Shown here: positions 1 through 10,090 of the stretch, in pieces
Position numbering within the stretch: the stretch's first letter is position 1
Layout of the letters: each line of letters opens with the position of its first letter
Assembly (NCBI RefSeq): GCF_041321155.1
Contig: NZ_JBGGWB010000001.1
Span: 2,057,501 to 2,121,500, forward strand
Reading direction: 5' to 3'
DNA: 64,000 nt
Source of the DNA: Sphingomonas sp. IW22
Lineage (GTDB): Bacteria; Pseudomonadota; Alphaproteobacteria; Sphingomonadales; Sphingomonadaceae
Notes under the pieces: model-generated
What the model was told of the DNA's origin: nothing
The model's input: the letters and a program-made list of their open reading frames with translations, nothing else
Databases searched by the model: none
Made by a program: the position numbers and the translations under genes

Positions 1-782
1 TTATATGCGGCCTGAAGCTCGGCATCGGCCACCTGCACCTGCGCGGCGAAGGCTTCGGGCGTGACCACGGCATAGCGCACGACGCGGCGTTCCGGCACCG
101 TGTAACGCTGACGATTGTCGGCATAGTAGCTCGACAGCTGCTGATCGCTGGGGTTCGCGTTGCCAGCGGGCTGGGCGGGAACAAGTGCGATCTGGCCCTT
201 GCGCTTCTCCAGCAGCAGCGAGGCATAGGGCAGGGCCAGCTGGTCCGCGACTTGGCTGGTGCCGACGGTCGGAGCGATCAGCCATTGGGCATAGGTTTCG
301 CGCGCAATGTCGGCGCGAAGCTGCTCAGGCGTGATCTGACGGCTGGCCAATGCGCGTTCGAAATTCTGCTGGCTGAACTTGCCGTCGAAACCCAGAAAGG
401 CGGGAATGCTGGCAATCTGTCCGTCGACGAACGCCTTGGAGGCAAGCATGCCGCTTTCTTCCGCAAACTTTTCCAGCACCAGGCTGTTCTCAACGCGGCC
501 CAGCACGCTTTCGAATCCACCCGCGGCAAGGAAGCCGGGCATGTCCAGCCCCTGCTGTTCCTGCCGGACGGCGTCGAGTGCAAGCCGGGCGCGCTGACGA
601 ATCTCTGCTTCCCCGACGGCGTCACCATCCACTTCGATCAGGGTCGTGCCGGTCGCACCCCCGGACTGGCCGAGGTTGTTGATGTCGGCCAGGCCGAAGC
701 TGATCGCGATGATCGCCAGCGCGGCAAGCGTGAAGAGCACGCCGAAACGCGATTTGATGATCCGGCGGAAGAATTTTAGCAT
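1..782 (-). CDS. ppiD: PpiD-type periplasmic peptidyl-prolyl isomerase/foldase, partial (3' end outside window)
   Basis: The reading frame starts with ATG at 782 and runs open to the window edge, so only the first 260 residues are present. It begins MLKFFRRIIKSRFG, followed by one hydrophobic segment (about residues 14-32) that would anchor it in the inner membrane facing the periplasm. The next part has the SurA/PpiD N-terminal chaperone pattern, with GFDGKFSQQNFERAL followed by QITPEQLRADI. The catalytic parvulin domain would lie beyond the edge. Family role: folding of newly secreted envelope proteins. It is divergent from tpiA, with a 124-bp gap that must hold both promoters. PpiD rather than soluble SurA is inferred from the uncleaved anchor. 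Confidence 0.85.
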   Translation of the reverse strand, partial: MLKFFRRIIKSRFGVLFTLAALAIIAISFGLADINNLGQSGGATGTTLIEVDGDAVGEAEIRQRARLALDAVRQEQQGLDMPGFLAAGGFESVLGRVENSLVLEKFAEESGMLASKAFVDGQIASIPAFLGFDGKFSQQNFERALASRQITPEQLRADIARETYAQWLIAPTVGTSQVADQLALPYASLLLEKRKGQIALVPAQPAGNANPSDQQLSSYYADNRQRYTVPERRVVRYAVVTPEAFAAQVQVADAELQAAY

Positions 783-906
783 TGACGTCCGTTCGCAAGC
801 CACTGTCAGTTGTCCGCGCTTTAGGCGGCGGCGTGCGATGGGACAAGCTTGTGCTGGCGGGCGGTCGCTGGCATCGGGTGCATACGATTGCAAAACGGGG
901 GACGCG

Positions 907-1656
907 ATGACGCGACGCAAGCTGGTGGCCGGAAACTGGAAAATGCACGGGCTGCGCGGCGCCGTTTCAGAGATCGAGGCGATTGCCGCTGCTGCGGCGG
1001 CGCATCCGAACGTCGACGTGGCGCTATGCGTGCCGACGACGCTGATCGCGCTGGCGGCGGAGCATGCGGGCGCGCTGGCGATCGGGGCGCAGGATGTACA
1101 TGAGCGCGATTCGGGCGCGCACACCGGCTGCGTTTCGGCGCCGATGCTCAAGGAAGCGGGCGCGACGACGGTCATTGTCGGCCATAGCGAGCGGCGCGCC
1201 GACCAGAACGAGACCAGCCACGACGCCTGGGCCAAGGCCGCCGCCGCCCGCCGCCATGGCCTGCAGGTCATCCTGTGCTGTGGCGAGACCGAGGCGGAGC
1301 GCGATGCAGGCCGGGCGGAACGCGTCGTTCAGGCGCAGATCGAAAAATCGGTGCCGGAGGATGCCAGCGGCGACTGGTTCACGCTCGCCTACGAACCCCG
1401 TTGGGCCATCGGCACGGGCCGCACCCCGACGATTGAGGAAATTGCGTCGATCCACGCCATTGCACGCGCCAAGATGCGGCAGATGATCGGCGATGCCGCC
1501 GGCGGCATCCGCATCCTGTATGGCGGATCGGTGACCGGCGCCAACGCCGCGCGCATACTCGCCGCGCCGGAAGTCGATGGCGCGCTGGTCGGCGGCGCCA
1601 GCCTGACCGCTGAAAAGTTCGTGCCCATCATCGAAGCCGCCGCCAGGCTCGGCTGA
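907..1656 (+). CDS. tpiA: Triosephosphate isomerase
   Basis: Interconverts dihydroxyacetone phosphate and glyceraldehyde 3-phosphate in cytoplasmic glycolysis and gluconeogenesis. The 249-residue product has the normal family length. It shows the N-terminal AGNWKMHG with catalytic Lys12, the VGHSERR loop with catalytic His93, and the AYEPRWAIGTG segment with catalytic Glu163. The phosphate-binding YGGSV is near the C-terminus. The ATG at 907 is chosen because it places Lys12 at the usual position; the frame is open further upstream but that stretch has no family similarity. The Arg in AYEPRWAIGTG (often Val) is a mild variant. Confidence 0.97.
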   Translation: MTRRKLVAGNWKMHGLRGAVSEIEAIAAAAAAHPNVDVALCVPTTLIALAAEHAGALAIGAQDVHERDSGAHTGCVSAPMLKEAGATTVIVGHSERRADQNETSHDAWAKAAAARRHGLQVILCCGETEAERDAGRAERVVQAQIEKSVPEDASGDWFTLAYEPRWAIGTGRTPTIEEIASIHAIARAKMRQMIGDAAGGIRILYGGSVTGANAARILAAPEVDGALVGGASLTAEKFVPIIEAAARLG

Positions 1657-1669
1657 CGGCGCGTGGGGA

Positions 1670-1966
1670 TCAGGGGCGGACCGGCGCCGCTGCCTGTTCC
1701 CCGATCACGGTGGTCCAGGGTACCACCCGCCATGCCCGCACCAGACCATTGATGACATAGGGATCCGCGTTGGCAAAGGCGAAGGCGGCATCACGGTCGC
1801 TGAACAGCAGCATTGCCGACTCGGGCGGGTCGCCCACCGCCCCGCCCAGCAGTATCGCGCCGCGATCGGCCTGTTCCCAGCCAAGCGACAAATGCTCGGC
1901 GCGATATTCGCCGCGCCGCGCGAGATAATCGGAGGACAGTTCGTAGATCAGCAGCCAGTGGCTCAT
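1670..1966 (-). CDS. YciI family protein
   Basis: A 98-residue protein beginning MSHWLLIYELSSDYLARR, with the YciI-like ferredoxin fold pattern: an N-terminal beta strand, an R-x-E-H-L-type helix, and a later DRDAAFAFANADPYVINGLV stretch matching the D-P-(Y/F) region of the family. Small YciI proteins are often stand-alone or fused to enzymes and their substrates are mostly unknown. Its ATG overlaps the stop of the upstream aminopeptidase gene (ATGA, 1963-1966), so the two are probably translationally coupled. The start at 1966 gives the family length; an upstream extension would lie entirely inside the aminopeptidase gene. Confidence 0.85.
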   Translation of the reverse strand: MSHWLLIYELSSDYLARRGEYRAEHLSLGWEQADRGAILLGGAVGDPPESAMLLFSDRDAAFAFANADPYVINGLVRAWRVVPWTTVIGEQAAAPVRP

Positions 1967-3351
1967 GCGGAATACCTGTTTTGAAGAACCCGCCACGCCG
2001 CGCGCAGGCCGTAAGCGTCGCCGCCCTTGGGTCGGCCCGGCTTGGCAGCGGGGCGCCATGCGAATACGTCCATATGCGCCCATGCAATGTCGGCGGGCAC
2101 GAAACGGCGCAGGAACAGCGCGGCAGTGATGGCGCCGGCAAACGGCCCTTCGGCCGCGTTGACCATGTCGGCCACGTCCGACTTCAGCATGTCGTCATAC
2201 GCATCCCACAGGGGCATTCGCCACAAGGGGTCGGCTTCGGCACTTCCTGCATCGGTCAGTTCGGCAGCGAGCGCGTCGTCATTAGCGAACAGGGGCGGCA
2301 GGTCGGGGCCGAGCGCCACGCGCGCCGCACCGGTTAGGGTCGCGAAGTCGAGCAGCAATGCCGGCTTTTCCTCAACCGCGCGGGTCAGCGCATCGGCCAG
2401 GATCAATCGACCCTCGGCATCGGTATTGGTGTTCTCGACCGTCAGCCCCTTGCGGGAACGAAGCACGTCGCCGGGGCGAAAGGCATCGCTGCCGACCGCA
2501 TTCTCGACGGCGGGGATCAGCAGGTGCAGCCGCACCGGCAGCCGCGCCGCCATGACCATTTGGGCGAGCGCCAGTGCATGGGCGGCGCCGCCCATATCCT
2601 TCTTCATCAGCCGCATCGCGCCCGATGTCTTGATGTCGAGTCCGCCGGTGTCGAAGCAAACGCCCTTGCCGACAATGGCAACGCGTGAATGATCGTCCCG
2701 ACCCCAGTCGAGCTCGATCAGGCGCGGCCCGCGCTGTGCCGTCGCGGCGCGCCCGACGGTGTGGATCATCGGATAGCCCCGTTCCAGTTCGCGCCCCTGC
2801 GTCACCGTCAGCCGGGCACCATGTGCCTGACCGACCGCACCGACAGCTGCTTCCAGTTCGGCGGGGCCAAGATCACCGGCGCCGGTGTTGACCAAGTCTC
2901 GCACGCGCACCGTTGCTGCCGCTTCACGCAGCGTCGCGTCGATGCGCTGCGGCTCTCCCGTCAGCAGCACCCGGGCGCCCACGCCGTCTTCCTTGCGATA
3001 GCGCTCGAAGCGATATTGTCCCAGCAGCCAGCCAAGCATCGCCGGGCCGGGTTCCTGGCCCGCCAGGCGATAGGTTCCCTCAGGCAGCGTTTCTGCCAAC
3101 CGCGCAAGGCACCATGGGCTGAGTGCCGCGACATTGGCGACGGACGAAACCACCGACCAGCTTTCAGCGTCTTCCCCCGGCAGGATCGCGCTGGCAAAGG
3201 GCGTGGGGCGAAAGCGTTGCGCCGTCAGCATCGCCCGGTGGCGGGCCGGCTGCTGCTTCAGCCAGTCGTCATGGCTGCTCGGATCGACAAGGTGGATGGC
3301 GTGCGCGGGCTGGCCGCGATCGGGGGCAAGACAGGCCTTGAAATCAGTCAT
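1963..3351 (-). CDS. M17 family leucyl aminopeptidase
   Basis: A 462-residue cytoplasmic metallo-aminopeptidase of the PepA/M17 family, which removes N-terminal residues from peptides using two metal ions. The catalytic domain shows KGVCFDTGGLDIK, MKKDMGGAA and the signature NTDAEGRL, with the expected Lys, Asp and Glu metal ligands. The N-terminal half is divergent, as is usual for this family. The start MTDFKACLAPDRG at 3351 is preferred; an in-frame start 63 bases further upstream adds a non-family extension. It shares a 4-base overlap with the downstream YciI gene and is divergent from rimO, leaving 84 bp for both promoters. Confidence 0.93.
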   Translation of the reverse strand: MTDFKACLAPDRGQPAHAIHLVDPSSHDDWLKQQPARHRAMLTAQRFRPTPFASAILPGEDAESWSVVSSVANVAALSPWCLARLAETLPEGTYRLAGQEPGPAMLGWLLGQYRFERYRKEDGVGARVLLTGEPQRIDATLREAAATVRVRDLVNTGAGDLGPAELEAAVGAVGQAHGARLTVTQGRELERGYPMIHTVGRAATAQRGPRLIELDWGRDDHSRVAIVGKGVCFDTGGLDIKTSGAMRLMKKDMGGAAHALALAQMVMAARLPVRLHLLIPAVENAVGSDAFRPGDVLRSRKGLTVENTNTDAEGRLILADALTRAVEEKPALLLDFATLTGAARVALGPDLPPLFANDDALAAELTDAGSAEADPLWRMPLWDAYDDMLKSDVADMVNAAEGPFAGAITAALFLRRFVPADIAWAHMDVFAWRPAAKPGRPKGGDAYGLRAAWRVLQNRYSA

Positions 3352-3435
3352 CGCGTCGAAAGCTAGGACTTCGACGGCGGTTGCGCCAGCCGCTATCGCT
3401 TTTTGCCGCCACATCCATTATCTGCGCGAACGATC

Positions 3436-4767
3436 ATGGCAACGCGAATCCCTGAAGCCCCCAAGGTGGGGATGGTGTCGCTCGGCTGTCCCAAGAATTT
3501 GGTCGACAGCGAGCGTATCCTGACCAAATTACGATCCGAGGGCTATCGGATGTCGCCCGACTATTCCGGCGCCGATGTGGTGCTGGTCAATACGTGCGGC
3601 TTTCTGGACAGCGCCAAGGAAGAGTCGCTGGAAGCGATCGGTGAGGCGATGGCCGAGAACGGCCGCGTCATCGTGACCGGCTGCATGGGCAAGGAAGCCG
3701 AGGCGATCCGCGCGCGTTTTCCGCAGGTGTTGGCGATCACCGGGGCGCATGAATACGAACAGGTGGTCGAAGCCGTCCATTCTGCCGCGCCGCCGATCCC
3801 GTCGCCCTTCGTCGATCTGGTGCCCGAAGCGGGACTGAAGCTGACGCCGCGCCACTACAGCTATCTGAAGATTTCGGAGGGCTGCAATCACCGGTGCAGC
3901 TTCTGCATCATCCCGGCGCTGCGCGGCGATCTGGTCAGCCGCCGGCCGGACGCGATTTTGCGCGAAGCGGAAAAGCTGGTCGCGGCGGGCACGCGCGAAT
4001 TGCTGGTCATCAGCCAGGATACGTCGGCCTACGGCGTCGACATCCGCCGCGAACCGCGCATGTGGAAGGGACGGGAGGTCGTGCCCCACATGACCGACCT
4101 TGCCCGCGAACTGGGCCAGTTGGGCGCGTGGGTGCGGCTGCACTATGTTTATCCATACCCACATGTCGATCAGGTGATCCCGCTGATGGCCGACGGGCTG
4201 GTGCTGCCGTATCTGGACATTCCGTTCCAGCATGCTGCGCCATCGGTGTTGAAGCGGATGCGGCGCCCCGCGAACGAGGCCAAGGTGCTGGAGCGGCTGC
4301 GCGGCTGGCGTGAGATTTGCCCCGACATCACCATCCGCTCGACTTTCGTCGTGGGTTTCCCCGGTGAGACGGATGCGGATTTCGAATATCTGCTCGACTG
4401 GCTGGACGAAGCGCAGCTCGACCGTGTCGGTGCCTTCCGCTTTGAGCCGGTCGAGGGCGCTGCCGCCAACGATCTGGACGGCGCGGTGCCGGAGGAAGTG
4501 AAGGAAGAGCGTTACGCCCGCATCATGGAGCGAACTGCCGCCATCTCTGCCGCGAGACTTCAGGCAAAGATCGGGCGCGAGATCGACGTGATCCTCGACG
4601 CGGTCGACGACGAAGGCGGCGCGACGGGCCGGTCCAAGGCCGACGCGCCTGAGATCGACGGCGAGGTGTTCCTGCGCGATGTGGTCGGCGCCAGCGTCGG
4701 CGACGTGATCCGCGTCCGGGTCGAGGATGCGGACGAACATGACCTGTACGGCGCGCCGGTCGGTTAA
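3436..4767 (+). CDS. rimO: Ribosomal protein S12 methylthiotransferase RimO
   Basis: A radical SAM methylthiotransferase that adds a methylthio group to an aspartate of ribosomal protein S12. The 443 residues show the N-terminal UPF0004 domain with three cysteines for one [4Fe-4S] cluster (LGCPKN, NTCGF, GCMG). The radical SAM motif CNHRCSFC (CxxxCxxC) follows, and a C-terminal TRAM-like region ([13 protein letters not shown] onwards) ends the protein. The VSRRPD segment and GVDIRREP region favour RimO over the tRNA enzyme MiaB. The start at 3436 ([12 protein letters not shown]) is chosen over an ATG 33 bases upstream because it begins just before the first domain. Confidence 0.96.
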   Translation: MATRIPEAPKVGMVSLGCPKNLVDSERILTKLRSEGYRMSPDYSGADVVLVNTCGFLDSAKEESLEAIGEAMAENGRVIVTGCMGKEAEAIRARFPQVLAITGAHEYEQVVEAVHSAAPPIPSPFVDLVPEAGLKLTPRHYSYLKISEGCNHRCSFCIIPALRGDLVSRRPDAILREAEKLVAAGTRELLVISQDTSAYGVDIRREPRMWKGREVVPHMTDLARELGQLGAWVRLHYVYPYPHVDQVIPLMADGLVLPYLDIPFQHAAPSVLKRMRRPANEAKVLERLRGWREICPDITIRSTFVVGFPGETDADFEYLLDWLDEAQLDRVGAFRFEPVEGAAANDLDGAVPEEVKEERYARIMERTAAISAARLQAKIGREIDVILDAVDDEGGATGRSKADAPEIDGEVFLRDVVGASVGDVIRVRVEDADEHDLYGAPVG

Positions 4768-4776
4768 GCGAGAAGC

Positions 4777-4797
4777 TGTGGATAACGCTGTGGACAA
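4777..4797 (-). promoter_or_regulatory. Two tandem DnaA-box-like 9-mers upstream of dnaE
   Basis: On the minus strand the sequence reads TTATCCACA at 4785-4777 and TTGTCCACA at 4797-4789. These are spaced 12 bases apart in the same orientation. The first equals the classical DnaA box consensus; the second differs at one position. They lie between the rimO stop and the dnaE start. Their function as DnaA binding sites is inferred from the match only. Confidence 0.5.
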
Positions 4798-4840
4798 CTG
4801 CGCGGGGCGGGTTCCAACCGGCGGGCGCCACGCCTAGCCT

Positions 4841-7800
4841 ATGGTGATGCACGCCGGTTTCGTTCCTCTTCGCGTTTTCTCCTGCTACACCATGCTCGAC
4901 GGCGCGATCGAGCCGAAGGCGATTGCCAAGCATGCGCGCAAGCTTGGCTTTCCCGCCGTCGCGCTGACCGACCGCAACGGGCTATATGCCGCAATGGCGT
5001 TTTCGGACGCCTGCAAGGATCAGGGCGTTCAGCCGATTATCGGCACAATGCTGTGCGTCGCGCGGCCCGGCGGGGTCGAGGGGCGGGCACCGATCCTCGA
5101 CTGGCTGGCGCTCTATGCCCAGGATGAGCGTGGTTATGACAATCTGTGCGCGCTGGTGTCGGAAGCGCATCTGGGTCGCCCGGTCGAACTGGACGCGCAT
5201 GTCCCGCTTGAGGCGCTGACGGGTCGCAGCGACGGACTGCTGTGCCTGACCGCCGGGGGCGAGGGTGCACTGGCCCGGCTGCTGGCCGACGATCAGCGGC
5301 GCGATGCGGCGGCGTATCTGGACCAGTTGCAAAATCTGTTCGCCGACCGGCTGTTCATCGAACTCAGCCGGCGCGGCGACCCGGTGGAGGTAGCTGCTGA
5401 GGCGGCGCTGATCGACCTCGCCTATGACAATGACCTGCCGCTGGTCGCGACCAATCCAAGCTGCTTTGCCGAGGCGGATTTCCACGACGCGCATGACGCG
5501 ATGCTGTGCATTGCCCATTCCAGCTACGTCATGTCTGAGGATCGCAAGCGCAGCTCGCCCGAAGCATGGATGAAGCCGGCCGACGTGATGAAGGCTGACT
5601 TCGCCGACCTGCCGGAAGCGATTGCGAACACGCTGATCGTGGCTCAGCGTTGCGCAGTGGCTGCTCCCAAGCGCAAGCCGATCCTGCCCAGCCTGGCCGG
5701 CGACCGTGAGGGTGAGGCGCGGATGCTGCGCGACACCGCACGCGCAGGGTTGAAGGCGCGGCTGGAGCGGATCGCAGCGCTTGAGGGCAAGCCGCTGGTC
5801 CCCGGCTGGGATCGCCCGCATCACGGCAATGTCGCGGATGACGGCACCAATCCGACGCCCGCCGAACTGGAGGCCGCCGACGACTGGACCGCAATCTACT
5901 GGACGCGGCTGGACTATGAGATCGACATCATTGTCAAGATGGGGTTTCCCGGCTACTTCCTGATCGTCGCCGACTTCATCAAATGGGCCAAGGACCATGA
6001 TATTCCCGTGGGACCGGGTCGCGGTTCGGGCGCGGGTTCGGCCGTCGCATGGGCGCTGACCATCACCGACCTTGATCCGATCAAGCTGGGCTTGCTGTTC
6101 GAACGCTTCCTGAACCCGGAACGCGTGTCGATGCCCGACTTCGACATCGACTTTTGCGAAACGCGGCGTGGCGAGGTCATTCGCTATGTTCAGGCCAAAT
6201 ATGGTCATGACACCGTCGCCCAGATCATCACCTTTGGTAAGCTGAAGGCGCGCGCGGTGTTGAAGGACACCGGCCGCGTGCTTCAGATGAGCTATGGTCA
6301 GGTCGACCGGTTGGCCAAGCTGGTGCCCAACCTGCCGGCCGACCCGTGGGATCTGAAGCGGGCGTTGAACGGCGTCAGCGAACTGGCCCAGGCATATGAG
6401 CGAGAGGACGATGTCCGCCGCCTGCTCGATCTGGCGATGAGCCTTGAGGGGTTGCCGCGCCACTCCTCCACCCATGCGGCGGGCGTGGTGATCGGGGACC
6501 GTCCGCTGGCGCAGCTGGTGCCGCTGTACCGCGATCCGCGATCCGACATGCCGGTGACCCAGTTCGACATGAAATATGTCGAGGGCGCGGGGCTGGTGAA
6601 GTTCGACTTTCTGGGCCTGAAAACGCTGAGCGTGCTTCGCAAGGCGGTCGATCTGCTCAAGAAACGCGGCATCACGGTCGACCTGGACGGCCTCGCCTGG
6701 GATGACGAGGAAACCTATGCGCTGCTGCAACGCGGCGACACGGTGGGCGTGTTCCAGCTGGAATCCGAAGGCATGCGGCGTACGCTGTCCGCCGTGCGCC
6801 CGTCCAATTTCGGCGACATCATCGCGCTCGTCTCACTCTATCGGCCGGGTCCGATGGACAACATTCCCAGTTTTGGCGCGCGCAAGAACGGGCGGGAAAA
6901 GGTCGAATATCCGCACCCGCTGCTGGAAGGCATCCTGTCCGAAACCTACGGCATCTTCGTTTATCAGGAACAGGTGATGCAGGCGGCGCAGATCCTGGCG
7001 GGATATTCGCTGGGCGGCGCAGACCTGTTGCGGCGCGCGATGGGCAAGAAGGTAAAGGCGGAAATGGACGCACAGCGCGCCATTTTCGTGACCGGCTGTG
7101 CCGAGCATAATCAGATCCCGGCGGCCAAGGCGAATGAGCTGTTCGACTTGATCGACAAGTTCGCGGGTTACGGTTTCAACAAGTCGCACGCCGCCGCCTA
7201 CGCGCTGCTCGCCTATCAGACGGCCTGGCTGAAGGCGCATTATCCGCACGAATTCTTTGCCGCGTCGATGTGCTTCGACCTGGCGCTGACCGACAAGCTG
7301 GCGATCTTCATCGACGATATGAAGCGCCTGAACATCCCGTGTCTGCCCGCCGACCTGAACGCCAGTGAGGCGGAGTTCGACGTGCAGCCGCATGAGGATG
7401 GCTTTGCCGTCCGTTATGCACTGGCCGCGCTGAAGGGCGTGGGTGAACGCGCGATGGAACAGGTGGTGGAGGAGCGGCGGGCCAAGGGGCCGTTCGCTTC
7501 GCTCGACGATTTCGCGCGCCGCGTCGATCCGCGACTGCTGAACAAGCGGCAGGTGGAAACGCTGGCGGCGGCAGGCGCATTCGATACGATGAACGACAAC
7601 CGCGCCGGGGTTCATGCGGCGGCGGAAACCATCCTCGCGACTGCGCAGCGCATCCACGCCGGGCGCGCCAGCGGGCAGGGCGGCCTGTTCGGAGAGGGGG
7701 AGGCGAGCGAGCCGCCGGTCCGCCTGCCGAACGTCAACTGGACGCTGGTGCAGCGCATCGGCGCGGAAAAGGATGCGTTCGGCTTTTACTTCTCGGCCCA

Positions 7801-8404
7801 TCCGCTCGACCGCTACGCGCATCTCGCAAAGGTTCATGCCGCACGCCCCATCGCCGCGTTGAGCGAGGTGCAGGTGGCCGAAGGCGCGCGGGCCGGGGCA
7901 ACCGTCGCCGCCCTGATCGAGGACGCGCGCTGGCGCACCTCCGCACGCGGCAAGCGGTACATGATGGCGACACTGTCCGACGCGAGTGGTCAGGTGGTCG
8001 CCACCTGTTTCGAGGATGCCGCCGCCGACGCGCTTGAGGAAGCATCCAAGGCGGGCGGATGCGGGCTGTTGCAGGTCGAACTCGATCGCCGCGCGGGGGA
8101 GGATACGGCGCGTGTCACCGTCAAGTCGGTCCAGCCGTTCGAAACGCTTTCGAACAATGCGCGGCTGGTCCTGACGATCTGGATCGAGGATGCCGCGGCC
8201 CTTACGCCGCTCGCCCGCTTGCTGGGGGAGCAGCGCGGCGGCCGTTGTCGCGCACGCGTCATCGCGCCGTTCGACGGCGGTGAGGCAGAGGTGTCGCTGG
8301 GCGAGGACTTCCTGCTCGACGGCGAGCTGGTTGACGCGGTGCGCGCCATTCCGGGAACTCGAGACGCCGAACTGCTCGCCCCGCGCCTGCAACTTGCGGG
8401 CTGA
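4841..8404 (+). CDS. dnaE: DNA polymerase III subunit alpha
   Basis: Replicative polymerase catalytic subunit, 1187 residues, the normal DnaE1 size. It has an N-terminal PHP domain (FVPLRVFSCYTMLDG), the Pol III palm with GPGRGSGAGSAVAW and the catalytic PDFDIDFCETRR (two of the three active-site aspartates). Fingers, a helix-hairpin-helix region and a C-terminal OB fold follow. Metal-binding positions of the PHP domain are degenerate (FSC where active PHP domains have HxH-like ligands), so proofreading by PHP is unlikely, as in most proteobacterial DnaE. Starts at 4841 and 4847 are both possible; neither has a clear ribosome binding site. No other gene appears to share its transcript. Confidence 0.97.
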   Translation: MVMHAGFVPLRVFSCYTMLDGAIEPKAIAKHARKLGFPAVALTDRNGLYAAMAFSDACKDQGVQPIIGTMLCVARPGGVEGRAPILDWLALYAQDERGYDNLCALVSEAHLGRPVELDAHVPLEALTGRSDGLLCLTAGGEGALARLLADDQRRDAAAYLDQLQNLFADRLFIELSRRGDPVEVAAEAALIDLAYDNDLPLVATNPSCFAEADFHDAHDAMLCIAHSSYVMSEDRKRSSPEAWMKPADVMKADFADLPEAIANTLIVAQRCAVAAPKRKPILPSLAGDREGEARMLRDTARAGLKARLERIAALEGKPLVPGWDRPHHGNVADDGTNPTPAELEAADDWTAIYWTRLDYEIDIIVKMGFPGYFLIVADFIKWAKDHDIPVGPGRGSGAGSAVAWALTITDLDPIKLGLLFERFLNPERVSMPDFDIDFCETRRGEVIRYVQAKYGHDTVAQIITFGKLKARAVLKDTGRVLQMSYGQVDRLAKLVPNLPADPWDLKRALNGVSELAQAYEREDDVRRLLDLAMSLEGLPRHSSTHAAGVVIGDRPLAQLVPLYRDPRSDMPVTQFDMKYVEGAGLVKFDFLGLKTLSVLRKAVDLLKKRGITVDLDGLAWDDEETYALLQRGDTVGVFQLESEGMRRTLSAVRPSNFGDIIALVSLYRPGPMDNIPSFGARKNGREKVEYPHPLLEGILSETYGIFVYQEQVMQAAQILAGYSLGGADLLRRAMGKKVKAEMDAQRAIFVTGCAEHNQIPAAKANELFDLIDKFAGYGFNKSHAAAYALLAYQTAWLKAHYPHEFFAASMCFDLALTDKLAIFIDDMKRLNIPCLPADLNASEAEFDVQPHEDGFAVRYALAALKGVGERAMEQVVEERRAKGPFASLDDFARRVDPRLLNKRQVETLAAAGAFDTMNDNRAGVHAAAETILATAQRIHAGRASGQGGLFGEGEASEPPVRLPNVNWTLVQRIGAEKDAFGFYFSAHPLDRYAHLAKVHAARPIAALSEVQVAEGARAGATVAALIEDARWRTSARGKRYMMATLSDASGQVVATCFEDAAADALEEASKAGGCGLLQVELDRRAGEDTARVTVKSVQPFETLSNNARLVLTIWIEDAAALTPLARLLGEQRGGRCRARVIAPFDGGEAEVSLGEDFLLDGELVDAVRAIPGTRDAELLAPRLQLAG

Positions 8405-8497
8405 CGCCTGAACAGCAACCTTCGGTAACATTTCTGCCACTGGACTAGTCGCGCCCGCTGGCTATCCTCCATACCCAAAACAGGAATGGAGAGAGCG

Positions 8498-10090
8498 ATG
8501 CTTGGAGCGATGCAGGAATTCGAACTGCGCGTGCCGCGTCTGGTGGAGCATGCCGAACGCGAATATCCAACGCGCGAGATCGTGACGCGGTGGGCCGATG
8601 GCAGCGAAACCCGGACCGACTGGGCGGGTATTGGGCGCGATTCGCGTCGGCTGGCGCAGGCCCTGGAGCGGCTTGGGCTAAAGCCCGGCGACCGGGTGGC
8701 GACCATGGCGATGAACCATGCGCGACATCTGGTCGCCTGGTATGGAACGATGGGGATGGGCGGCATCCTGCACACCATCAATCCCCGCCTGTTTCCGGAT
8801 CAGCTGGCCTATATCGGCAATCACGCGCATGACCGGGTGCTGCTGTACGACCGCGCCTTTCAGCCTGTGGTCGACAAGCTGAAGTCCGAATGGACGACGA
8901 TCGAGCATTATGTCTGTTTCGACGATCCCGGCCCCCACGGGTTCGAGGCGTGGATCGCGAAGGAGGATGGCGACTATGCCTGGGTCGAAGGCAGTGAGCG
9001 CGACCCGTGCATGCTGTGCTATACCAGCGGCACCACCGGCAATCCCAAGGGCGTGCTGTATTCGCATCGCTCGTCAATGATCCACGCCATGTCGGAAGTG
9101 CAGCCGTCGGTTTTTGACCTGTCGACGCGCAGCGTGGCGATGCCCATTGTGCCGATGTTCCACGCGGTCGGCTGGGGCATTCCCTTTTCGGCGCCGATGG
9201 TGGGACTGAAGTTCGTCTTTTCCTGTGTCAACGACCCCGCTGTGTTGTGCGAGTTGATGAACCGTGAAAAGGTGACGCACTCTGCCGGGGTGCCGACCGT
9301 CTGGTTCGCCATGTTCCAGCATATGGATGCGACTGGCGCAGCACCCGACCATTTGCAGCTGGTGACCATCGGCGGTTCCGCTGCGCCGCGTTCGATGATC
9401 GAGCGGCTGATGAAGATGGGCATTCGCGTCAATCACGCCTGGGGCATGACCGAAACGTCGCCGATCGGCACTGTCGGCGCGCGCAGTCCCGATTGGGACG
9501 AGCTGACCTTCGATCAGCAGGTCGATCAGGTCAGCCGGCAGGGGCGGGCGCCGTTCGGGATCGACATGCGCGTGATCGACGATGAAGGCCGCGTCCTGCT
9601 GCGTGATGGCAAAAGCTCAGGCCGGTTGATGGTCAAGGGGCCTTGGGTGGTCGATCAGTATTTCGAGGAGCCGCACCGCGCGGTCGATGCCGATGGCTAT
9701 TTCGATACCGGCGACGTGGCCGTCATTCATCCCGACGGCACGATGCAGATCACCGATCGGGCCAAGGACGTGATCAAATCGGGCGGAGAGTGGATCAGCT
9801 CGGTCGAGCTGGAAAATGCCGCCGTCGGCTGCGCTGGCGTCGCCGAGGCCGCTGCGATCGGGGTCCATCATCCCCGGTGGGAGGAGCGCCCGATCCTGCT
9901 GGTTGTCAAAAAGCCCGGTGCGGATGTCTCGGAAGGAGCGATTCTGACGCATCTGGCGGGGCATGTCGCCAAATGGTGGCTGCCCGACGAGATCCATTTT
10001 GTCGACGAATTGCCGCATACCGCCACGGGTAAGCTGCTGAAAACCGCGCTGCGGGAGCGTTATAAAAACTACACGCTCAAGGCCGCCTGA
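8498..10090 (+). CDS. Acyl-CoA synthetase (AMP-forming), fatty-acid type
   Basis: A 530-residue ANL-superfamily ligase that activates a carboxylic acid to its acyl-AMP and then acyl-CoA. The AMP-binding P-loop [11 protein letters not shown] is at residues 175-185. [10 protein letters not shown] and the [14 protein letters not shown] block come later, followed by [18 protein letters not shown] and a C-terminal lysine in the TATGKLLK motif. Length and motifs fit the medium/long-chain ligases annotated as FadD-like; the exact substrate cannot be read from sequence. The ATG at 8498 has GGAGAG six bases upstream and is preferred to 8486. The 3' end overlaps the convergent hydrolase gene by 14 bases. 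Confidence 0.93.
   Translation: MLGAMQEFELRVPRLVEHAEREYPTREIVTRWADGSETRTDWAGIGRDSRRLAQALERLGLKPGDRVATMAMNHARHLVAWYGTMGMGGILHTINPRLFPDQLAYIGNHAHDRVLLYDRAFQPVVDKLKSEWTTIEHYVCFDDPGPHGFEAWIAKEDGDYAWVEGSERDPCMLCYTSGTTGNPKGVLYSHRSSMIHAMSEVQPSVFDLSTRSVAMPIVPMFHAVGWGIPFSAPMVGLKFVFSCVNDPAVLCELMNREKVTHSAGVPTVWFAMFQHMDATGAAPDHLQLVTIGGSAAPRSMIERLMKMGIRVNHAWGMTETSPIGTVGARSPDWDELTFDQQVDQVSRQGRAPFGIDMRVIDDEGRVLLRDGKSSGRLMVKGPWVVDQYFEEPHRAVDADGYFDTGDVAVIHPDGTMQITDRAKDVIKSGGEWISSVELENAAVGCAGVAEAAAIGVHHPRWEERPILLVVKKPGADVSEGAILTHLAGHVAKWWLPDEIHFVDELPHTATGKLLKTALRERYKNYTLKAA

Noticed and set aside
4841..5150. Loss of PHP-domain metal ligands in DnaE
   Set aside because: Degenerate PHP sites are usual in proteobacterial replicative polymerases, so this is not a novelty.
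4982..6730. A 582-codon minus-strand frame opposite dnaE
   Set aside because: Antisense to the conserved N-terminal half of dnaE and without family similarity; a composition artefact.
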